Shown: positions 1-4,000 of the stretch, in pieces
Layout of the letters: the number at the start of each line of letters is the position of its first letter
Numbering within the stretch: the first letter of the stretch is position 1
Source: Bacillota bacterium
Lineage (GTDB): Bacteria > Bacillota > Clostridia > Lachnospirales > Lachnospiraceae
Length of the DNA stretch: 6,091 nt
Assembly: GCA_023411225.1 (NCBI GenBank)
Contig: JAEYPA010000140.1
Span: forward strand, 1 to 6,091
Reading direction: 5' to 3'
The notes under the pieces: model-generated
What the model saw: the letters and a program-made list of their open reading frames with translations, nothing else
Database searches by the model: none
What the model was told of the DNA's origin: nothing
Position numbers and translations under genes: made by a program

Positions 1-88
1 GTTTTTTATTTACGTAACTGGCAGGTCACGTTTTTATTATACATATTAGGAGTTTTTTTGTCTGAATACATCGCTAAAGCTCCTATAG

Positions 89-113
89 AACCACGCGACT
101 ATCGCGTGGTTTT
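89..113 (+). terminator. Hairpin with short T tract, probable terminator of a gene to the left
   Basis: A perfect 10-bp stem (89-98 pairs with 102-111) closes a 3-nt loop and runs into TTTT at 110-113. The GC-rich core (CCACGCG/CGCGTGG) and position suggest the end of a plus-strand transcript entering from outside the window. The T tract is short, so efficiency is uncertain. On the minus strand it could act as a back-up stop for the cyclophilin transcript, but no T run follows there. Confidence 0.5.
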
Positions 114-124
114 CATCATACAAG

Positions 125-155
125 AAAGTAGGAGGCATCTTGCCTCCTACTTTTT
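125..155. terminator. Bidirectional intrinsic terminator at the 3' end of the cyclophilin gene
   Basis: A perfect 13-bp stem (125-137 with 141-153) has a TCT loop. On the plus strand it is followed by TTTTT (151-155); on the minus strand by TTTCTT. The minus-strand cyclophilin stop codon (156-154) directly abuts the stem, so the terminator begins immediately after translation ends. It can serve transcripts from both directions. Confidence 0.75.
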
Positions 156-678
156 AGCACTTCTCAGGTTCTGGATATTCTACACCAAAGGTGTCTACGG
201 TCACTTTTGCCATTCTTTGAGCTTTCATAGGACGGTCATTGTAATCGGTGTCAACAGATGCAATGTCATTCACAACATCCATTCCTTCTGTTACCTTACC
301 AAAAGCAGCATAGGAGCCGTCTAAATGAGGAGAGTTCTTATGCATGATAAAGAATTGAGAACCAGCTGAATTAGGCATCATCGATCGAGCCATGGATAAT
401 ACACCTTCACTATGCTTAAGGTTATTTGTAAATCCATTTTGAGAAAATTCGCCTTTAATACTATAGCCTGGGCCTCCCATACCATTTCCATCAGGACAAC
501 CTCCTTGTATCATAAAGCCATTTATGACACGATGAAAAATTAGTCCATCATAATATCCCTTATTTACTAAAGCTATAAAATTGTTTACTGTGTTAGGAGC
601 TATGTTTGGATAGAGTTCCGCCTTAATTACATTACCATTTTCCATCTCAATGGTTATAATTGGATTTTTATTTTCCAT
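154..678 (-). CDS. ppiB: Cyclophilin-type peptidyl-prolyl cis-trans isomerase
   Basis: This 174-residue protein is a single-domain cyclophilin, a protein-folding enzyme that isomerises Xaa-Pro peptide bonds. Seen in the sequence: FHRVI at 48-52, whose R50 matches the catalytic Arg of the family; FMIQGG at 55-60; SMARS at 95-99; NSAGSQFFI at 103-111, giving the substrate-pocket Q108 and F110; and LDGSYAAFGKV at 119-129. The Trp found in eukaryotic cyclosporin-sensitive forms is Leu here (L119), as is common in bacteria. There is no signal peptide or membrane segment, so it should be cytosolic. The length is normal for a bacterial one-domain enzyme. The ATG is supported by AAAGGA (692-687) with an 8-nt spacer. 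It lies about 100 bp downstream of the Nmad3-like gene on the same strand, but has its own promoter in that gap. The family assignment is secure; the physiological substrate is unknown. Confidence 0.95.
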   Translation of the reverse strand: MENKNPIITIEMENGNVIKAELYPNIAPNTVNNFIALVNKGYYDGLIFHRVINGFMIQGGCPDGNGMGGPGYSIKGEFSQNGFTNNLKHSEGVLSMARSMMPNSAGSQFFIMHKNSPHLDGSYAAFGKVTEGMDVVNDIASVDTDYNDRPMKAQRMAKVTVDTFGVEYPEPEKC

Positions 679-737
679 ATGCTATTTCCTTTCGTCATTA
701 GATTTTATAATCACACAAAGTAATCATAATAAAAAAA

Positions 738-766
738 AATATAATTGTAAATCCTAATTTTTGCAA
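738..766 (-). promoter_or_regulatory. Sigma-A-type promoter for the cyclophilin gene
   Basis: On the minus strand, TTGCAA (766-761) and TATATT (743-738) are separated by exactly 17 bp. Transcription would start near 731, leaving a leader of about 50 nt before the start codon at 678. The promoter lies in the gap just beyond the stop codon of the upstream gene, so the isomerase can be transcribed independently. Confidence 0.6.
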
Positions 767-777
767 TTCGCTAATAA

Positions 778-1908
778 TTATACTATCATATGCTCTGGAA
801 GAAGCCTTTTATCTAAGAGCCAATTGACACGCCGATATTCCTCATATGGATTTACTATGGATAGCTTACCCTCTTTCCTAGAAACATAATCTCGCCATTG
901 ACACTGTATACAATCGGATTGTATGCAACTAATAGCTGCTTGACATCCGTGACAGTTTAAGGATTCATAGTCTACCACTGAGTTTAGGCGTCTGCAATAA
1001 ATCTGTTTCTTGTCATCCGGATAGTTGTTGTGAGGGATCAGACGAATCTCATTCATCTCCTCTTGCTCTGTAGCAGCAAACTCCAGCGTATTAATCATAG
1101 AATGAACCCATTGTTTCAAATCATAGGTGCCATGAATCACAAATTCTTCGCATATTGCAGAGGCTTTGAAATAATCCTTACCAGAGATAAAGCCATTGTT
1201 ACGGTTGTTATGATAGGTAATGGTTACATCAGGAGCACATAAAAATTCAGGTAGCTGCCATTGGTAATAATGATATCCAGGCTTAGTCAGAATCTGCCTG
1301 GAAGAATAGGGGAGTATGTCGCAACCTGGTTGATGGTTATTATAAGAGAGTTTTTTGGTAGGAAGATAGATTGTGCTTGGTACGTTATCTGTTTTGTTAA
1401 TAAAGGTATGAAGTTGTAAGTTATACTGCTTAGAAAAGAAAGAGATGTCTTTGATGATGGCTCCTATTTGAAAATAGGCAAATACAATATTTAGTTCAGG
1501 AGCATCGGGAACAAACTGTAACTGATGTTTATTGTCGTATTCTGTTTGACGAAACCATCCATAGAATAAGAAAATATCACCAACAGAGACGTTTTGTCTA
1601 TTAAGATGACTTTCCAGCAGACCATTATGGAAGTAGGCAGGATACCATTCTAGGGGTGGAGTGTGATTCTCAGGCATAATATAGCAACCGGAATGGGTAC
1701 GGCATTTATCCAACCTGTCTTTTAGTAACTTATCCAGAGATAGAATGATGTCATAATAGGATAAACCTTTATAGGATAGATCATGATAGCTTATGACTCC
1801 GTCCTCTACAGGCTTTGGTAATAGTAATAATGTCCCGTCCGGCATAATAGGGGATGGGATTCCTCCGTGGGTAGGCTCAAATCCTTTTCTACTTAGTATT
1901 ACTTTCAT
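778..1908 (-). CDS. Nmad3-family putative nucleotide-modification protein with cysteine-rich C-terminus
   Basis: This 376-residue protein matches, from memory of the family, the nucleotide modification associated domain 3 (Nmad3), a family predicted by comparative genomics to act in DNA base modification; no reaction is established that I know of. Family-like signatures seen: SRKGFE at 6-11, GGIPSPIMPDGTLLLLP at 15-31, GDIFLFYGWFR at 110-120, FQIGAI at 146-151, a Pro-Gly-Cys-Asp turn followed by an LPEF segment, and EEFVIHG near the domain end (about 255-262). From about residue 285 an additional segment carries PHNNYPDD and six cysteines (C305, C319, C322, C328, C333, C336), including CHGC and CIQC pairs that suggest metal binding. 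There is no signal peptide, so it should be cytosolic. The start is supported by AGGAGG (1921-1916) with a 7-nt spacer. No restriction, methylase or phage gene is visible next to it. The N-terminal family call is fairly sure; the function is inference. Confidence 0.82.
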   Translation of the reverse strand: MKVILSRKGFEPTHGGIPSPIMPDGTLLLLPKPVEDGVISYHDLSYKGLSYYDIILSLDKLLKDRLDKCRTHSGCYIMPENHTPPLEWYPAYFHNGLLESHLNRQNVSVGDIFLFYGWFRQTEYDNKHQLQFVPDAPELNIVFAYFQIGAIIKDISFFSKQYNLQLHTFINKTDNVPSTIYLPTKKLSYNNHQPGCDILPYSSRQILTKPGYHYYQWQLPEFLCAPDVTITYHNNRNNGFISGKDYFKASAICEEFVIHGTYDLKQWVHSMINTLEFAATEQEEMNEIRLIPHNNYPDDKKQIYCRRLNSVVDYESLNCHGCQAAISCIQSDCIQCQWRDYVSRKEGKLSIVNPYEEYRRVNWLLDKRLLPEHMIV

Positions 1909-1955
1909 AGGCGAACCTCCTGTAGCAGTTTAAATATTGTTTAGTACTATGACCA

Positions 1956-1984
1956 ATTATAGTATATGATTCATGCATATACAA
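1956..1984 (-). promoter_or_regulatory. Sigma-A-type promoter for the Nmad3-family gene
   Basis: On the minus strand, TTGTAT (1984-1979) and a perfect TATAAT (1961-1956) are spaced by 17 bp. The predicted start near 1949 gives a leader of about 40 nt. It diverges from the promoter of the lipoprotein gene; the two -10 boxes are about 62 bp apart, so the regions could share a regulator. Confidence 0.7.
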
Positions 1985-1999
1985 TATATGGAAATCAAT

Positions 2000-2028
2000 T
2001 TAGAAATTATTTGTTTGAATGGTATAAT
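2000..2028 (+). promoter_or_regulatory. Extended -10 promoter for the lipoprotein gene
   Basis: TGGTATAAT (2020-2028) is a perfect extended -10 element (TGn plus TATAAT). The best -35 at 17-bp spacing is TTAGAA (2000-2005), which is weak, as is usual when an extended -10 is present. The predicted leader is about 80 nt. Confidence 0.6.
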
Positions 2029-2101
2029 TATCTATTTCTGTTCAAATACTATCCTTGATATGTATCATCATGCATTATCAATTAAATGAGTGACATATAA
2101 G

Positions 2102-2107
2102 AAAGGA
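2102..2107 (+). promoter_or_regulatory. Ribosome binding site that decides the lipoprotein start
   Basis: AAAGGA at 2102-2107 overlaps the first in-frame ATG (2107-2109), which therefore cannot be used with it. It lies 8 nt before the second in-frame ATG at 2116, which gives a normal MKK signal-peptide start. Confidence 0.8.
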
Positions 2108-2115
2108 TGTTTGGT

Positions 2116-2970
2116 ATGAAAAAAATAGTTAGCTTTGCAATCATTTTATGTTTAGTTTTTTCAATGGTTGCTTGTGGAACGAATGGAACAGGAGACAAGA
2201 ATTCTCCTACTCCAAACAACACAAACAATACAGGAGATAATACAGGAAATAATACCAATAATAATGGAACAGGAATCACAACTACAGAGACTTTAAAAAT
2301 AGGAAAAGCAGATTATGCAGCTCATGGAACCAAGGGATTTTGTATGGCAGTCGCTGTTGTACAGGGAGATACGATTGTTCAGGCTATTGTAGATGACTAT
2401 CAGGTTATGTCTAAGGCAGATGCAATCTGTGTCCCTAACAGTGATTCTGACTTTGGGAAATATTTTGCCGATACCAATAGTTCCTTGGCTTCAAAAAGAA
2501 CCAACACCGATTATTATTCTGGTCTAATGAAGTCATCAGCTAATGCAACAGTACCTATTAATAAAAGCTTTGATGCTATTGCAGATTATGCAATTGGTAA
2601 AACAGTAAAGGAACTAAAAGATATATGTGATCAGAAGAATAGTGATGAGTTAGTAGATGCGGTTTCTGGCTCAACATTAGCCGATACAAAAGGGTATCTA
2701 CTTGCTATCGTAGAGGCAGCAAAGAATGCAGTAGGCGGAGATAATACTCAGGATAATAGTAAGATAATGGATGATACAAATGGAAATAACAATCCAAGTG
2801 GAGTGGATAAAAACAATTCAGATTTAAGTAAGGGTAAACCATCTAATAATGCCAATGATAATGCCAAAGCAACTGCTTCTCCAAATAATAATGCCAAAGC
2901 AACTGCTTCTCCATCTACAGATACTAATGGAACTACTGGTAATGGTACAGGAAATACAACTGGTCGATAA
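2116..2970 (+). CDS. Lipoprotein with FMN-binding-like domain and Asn/Thr-rich linkers
   Basis: This 284-residue protein starts with a typical lipoprotein signal peptide (MKK, hydrophobic stretch to about residue 19, lipobox MVAC with lipidated C20), so it should be anchored outside the cytoplasmic membrane. Residues 21-58 are an Asn/Thr/Gly/Asp-rich linker. Residues about 59-207 form the only folded-looking domain, with an FMN_bind-like pattern: Ala/Val-rich strands around FCMAVAVVQGDTIVQAIVDD (75-94) and the end motif DAVSGSTLADTKGY (181-194). That motif is close to the site flavinylated by ApbE-type transferases, but has Ser where Ala is usual and Ala where the last Ser/Thr is usual. T187 would be the acceptor. 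The tail (208-284) is again low-complexity, with a duplicated NAKATASP unit. The start at 2116 is chosen by ribosome-binding-site spacing. It is monocistronic, with its own promoter and terminator. The surface lipoprotein call is strong; the flavin link is inference. Confidence 0.88.
   Translation: MKKIVSFAIILCLVFSMVACGTNGTGDKNSPTPNNTNNTGDNTGNNTNNNGTGITTTETLKIGKADYAAHGTKGFCMAVAVVQGDTIVQAIVDDYQVMSKADAICVPNSDSDFGKYFADTNSSLASKRTNTDYYSGLMKSSANATVPINKSFDAIADYAIGKTVKELKDICDQKNSDELVDAVSGSTLADTKGYLLAIVEAAKNAVGGDNTQDNSKIMDDTNGNNNPSGVDKNNSDLSKGKPSNNANDNAKATASPNNNAKATASPSTDTNGTTGNGTGNTTGR
2858..2913 (+). repeat. Short tandem duplication inside the lipoprotein tail
   Basis: A 26-bp stretch at 2858-2883 is repeated identically at 2888-2913, giving a 30-bp period (10 residues, NAKATASP plus two linker residues). 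It is in frame, so copy-number change would lengthen or shorten the linker without breaking the gene. Confidence 0.9.
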
Positions 2971-2977
2971 TTAGAAG

Positions 2978-3022
2978 ATGTCTTAACTAATGCAGTAAGC
3001 TACATTAGTTAAGACATTTTTT
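2978..3022 (+). terminator. Intrinsic terminator of the lipoprotein gene
   Basis: A perfect 15-bp stem (2978-2992 with 3003-3017) has a 10-nt loop, with TTTTTT at 3017-3022. It starts 8 nt after the stop codon. Confidence 0.92.
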
Positions 3023-3055
3023 AATTACAACATAATAGTTTACTATTCTTATTTT

Positions 3056-3247
3056 GTAAGTAGCGGCTTGTATAATCCTAGAAACGGGGTTGAAAATGAT
3101 TCTTTGATGGCCAAATTCGACAAGAAGATTTATAACCAGATTATCTTAGCTGACTTAAAGTATTATTGATATCGTGGATTTTGAGAAGACACTAACGTGG
3201 AAGAAGAGAAGGCTTTGGAGAACCTTAATATGGGACACAAAGACTAA
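3056..3247 (+). pseudogene. Possible decayed coding remnant with two in-frame TGA codons
   Basis: One plus-strand frame from about 3056 to the TAA at 3245-3247 reads as protein-like text: NPRNGVEND, then SLMAKFDKKIYNQIILADL, then a stretch ending VEEEKALENLNMGHKD. It is broken by TGA at 3167 and 3182. There is no start codon with a ribosome binding site, and I do not recognise a family. The composition is less AT-rich than the flanking gaps, which suggests former coding sequence. It could equally be chance. Confidence 0.2.
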
Positions 3248-3283
3248 GAAAAAAGATCTTCAAACAATAGTGTTTGAAGATCT
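3248..3283 (-). terminator. Intrinsic terminator of the tRNA-Leu gene
   Basis: On the minus strand a perfect 13-bp stem (3283-3271 with 3266-3254) has a 4-nt loop and is followed by a run of T. It begins about 11 nt after the tRNA 3' end. A weaker T-rich stretch on the plus side could also stop transcripts from the left. Confidence 0.88.
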
Positions 3284-3294
3284 CTTTTCTCTAG

Positions 3295-3378
3295 TGCCGG
3301 CGGCGGGACTTGAACCCGCACCCCATTGCTGGGAATGGATTTTGAGTCCACCTCGTCTGCCAATTCCAACACGCCGGC
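3295..3378 (-). tRNA. tRNA-Leu, anticodon CAA (reads UUG)
   Basis: The 84-nt cloverleaf is complete. The acceptor stem GCCGGCG pairs with CGCCGGC, followed by discriminator A at 3295. The D loop carries the conserved GG. The anticodon stem GTGGA/TCCAT encloses loop CTCAAAA with anticodon CAA. A long class II variable arm (CCCA/TGGG around GCAA) and a T arm GCGGG-TTCAAGT-CCCGC follow. The long variable arm and anticodon identify leucine. The 3' CCA is not encoded (CTA follows), so it must be added after transcription. Confidence 0.96.
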
Positions 3379-3420
3379 TTCTAATCACATAGGTCTATTT
3401 TTCAAAACCTAGCGAAGATA

Positions 3421-3449
3421 ATTCTAACACAAGTATTTTTAAGATGCAA
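3421..3449 (-). promoter_or_regulatory. Promoter of the tRNA-Leu gene
   Basis: On the minus strand, TTGCAT (3449-3444) and TAGAAT (3426-3421) are spaced by 17 bp, and TG precedes the -10 by one base (extended -10). The start would be near 3414, about 36 nt before the mature tRNA. Confidence 0.7.
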
Positions 3450-3753
3450 GATAAATATTGAAAATATTAAATGTTATTTTGTTCCATTAAAAATAATAAC
3501 GTAATGAAGAAAATAATTATAAAAATAAGATTTAATTATCATTAAAAGTTGAAATATAGGAAGTAATAAAACCATAAGTATTAAAAATAAAAAATGTTTT
3601 AAATTTTAGCCCGAATAGTTGATTAAAATGTCGAAATATAGTATGTTAATATTGTGTTAAGCTTTTGTACCTTGACAATTGAATACTATCTAGCAAAAAA
3701 TAAAAATAACATACGTATAATTAGCTTAATACTGCAATGAAGATAGATAACTT
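3450..3753. other. AT-rich gap with no supported gene
   Basis: No coding region or RNA gene is visible here. The stretch is very AT-rich, with many A and T runs. It must contain the promoter of the large gene that follows, because the tRNA transcribes away from it. Only short unsupported reading frames occur. Confidence 0.6.
3619..3647 (+). promoter_or_regulatory. Candidate promoter for the surface-protein leader
   Basis: TTGATT (3619-3624) and TATGTT (3642-3647) are spaced by 17 bp. Both boxes are imperfect. Use of this promoter would give a leader of about 345 nt. A perfect TATAAT at 3716-3721 without a matching -35 is the alternative, placing the start about 26 nt before the first leader repeat. 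Neither can be chosen from the sequence alone. Confidence 0.3.
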
Positions 3754-3815
3754 GGTTAACCGCGTTTTAAACTTAACGTGGTAAGAACATAGGCGCTTAC
3801 CCCAACTGGTATGCT
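3754..3815 (+). repeat. Leader unit 1
   Basis: This is the most diverged unit. Hairpin A has a CGTT/AACG core with one G-U pair and two outer C-G pairs; hairpin B is GCTTACC/GGTATGC with one T-T mismatch. It alone has a perfect alternative stem, GGTAAG (3780-3785) with CTTACC (3796-3801), which competes with both hairpins. Confidence 0.65.
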
Positions 3816-3879
3816 GGTTAACCCCGCTCTCCACAAAAGCGAGGCTGAAAACAGGATCTTGGCCCCATAAAGTCAAGAA
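3816..3879 (+). repeat. Leader unit 2
   Basis: The first 41 bases match unit 3 with about six substitutions and one indel. Hairpin A core is CGCT/AGCG; hairpin B is TCTTGG/TCAAGA. The alternative stem GGCTGA (3843-3848) with TTGGCC (3859-3864) needs two wobble pairs and would place ACAGGAT in a loop. Confidence 0.7.
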
Positions 3880-3946
3880 GGTTAACCACGTTTTCCTCAA
3901 AAAGCGAGGCTGAAAATAGGGAGCTTACCTCGTATGAAAAGTAAGC
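3880..3946 (+). repeat. Leader unit 3
   Basis: Hairpin A core is CGTT/AGCG with one U-G pair, extendable by two further T-A pairs. Hairpin B is a perfect GCTTAC/GTAAGC. Its left half is like unit 2 and its right half like unit 1, so the alternative stem of units 1 and 2 cannot form here. Confidence 0.7.
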
Positions 3947-3970
3947 GAATTAAACAAAATAGTTTAATTC
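3947..3970 (+). promoter_or_regulatory. AT-rich hairpin between the leader units and the ribosome binding site
   Basis: A perfect 9-bp stem (3947-3955 with 3962-3970) has loop AAAATA and directly abuts hairpin B of unit 3, so the two could stack. No T run follows, so it is not an intrinsic terminator. It ends 16 nt before the AAGGAG ribosome binding site and may affect mRNA stability or translation. Confidence 0.6.
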
Positions 3971-4000
3971 ATCCTAAAAATAAGCTAAGGAGAAATACAA

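Larger units (their letters stand above)
3754..3946 (+). ncRNA. Leader with three tandem structured RNA units, unrecognised
   Basis: Three units start at 3754, 3816 and 3880, each with GGTTAACC. Each can form hairpin A (3760-3766/3775-3781; 3822-3828/3838-3844; 3886-3892/3903-3909), then a linker (CTGAAAAYAGG in units 2 and 3, a diverged AACATAGG in unit 1), then hairpin B (3795-3801/3808-3814; 3857-3862/3873-3878; 3923-3928/3941-3946). Pairing is kept while bases change: the third pair of the CGYT/AGCG core is U-A, C-G and U-G in units 1 to 3; in hairpin B the first pair is G-C, U-A, G-C and the fifth A-U, G-C, A-U. Hairpin A contains one non-canonical position next to its two outer C-G pairs in units 2 and 3. 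The element ends about 40 nt before the ribosome binding site of the VWA gene, so a cis-regulatory role is likely. I do not recognise a known riboswitch class. Ligand, protein partner or temperature sensing are all open. Confidence 0.6.

Noticed and set aside
58..324. Plus-strand reading frame with a TTG start after AGGAG
   Set aside because: It runs through both terminator hairpins and then antisense through the 3' end of the cyclophilin gene; the product resembles nothing.
1030..1242. Plus-strand frame inside the Nmad3-family gene
   Set aside because: It is antisense to a well-supported coding region, with no ribosome binding site of its own that I can see.
2107..2115. Earlier ATG for the lipoprotein
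   Set aside because: It overlaps the AAAGGA ribosome binding site; the ATG at 2116 has correct spacing and a standard signal-peptide start.
2082..2279. Minus-strand frame over the lipoprotein start
   Set aside because: Its hydrophobic repeats are the antisense of the Asn/Thr-rich linker; it is a shadow.
3167..3184. TGA read as an amino acid
   Set aside because: The other genes use TGG for Trp and have no internal TGA, so code reassignment is not supported; decay or chance explains the two codons.
3174..3392. Plus-strand frame across the tRNA
   Set aside because: It is the complement of the tRNA-Leu and its terminator, a common false gene call.
3672..3677. Perfect TTGACA as -35 box for the surface-protein gene
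   Set aside because: No acceptable -10 lies 16-19 bp downstream (only A-rich sequence).
3754..3946. CRISPR array or known riboswitch (c-di-GMP, glycine, glutamine, THF)
   Set aside because: Repeats are not separated by unique spacers of even length and differ from each other, which excludes CRISPR. The conserved core sequences of these riboswitches, as I know them, are not present.
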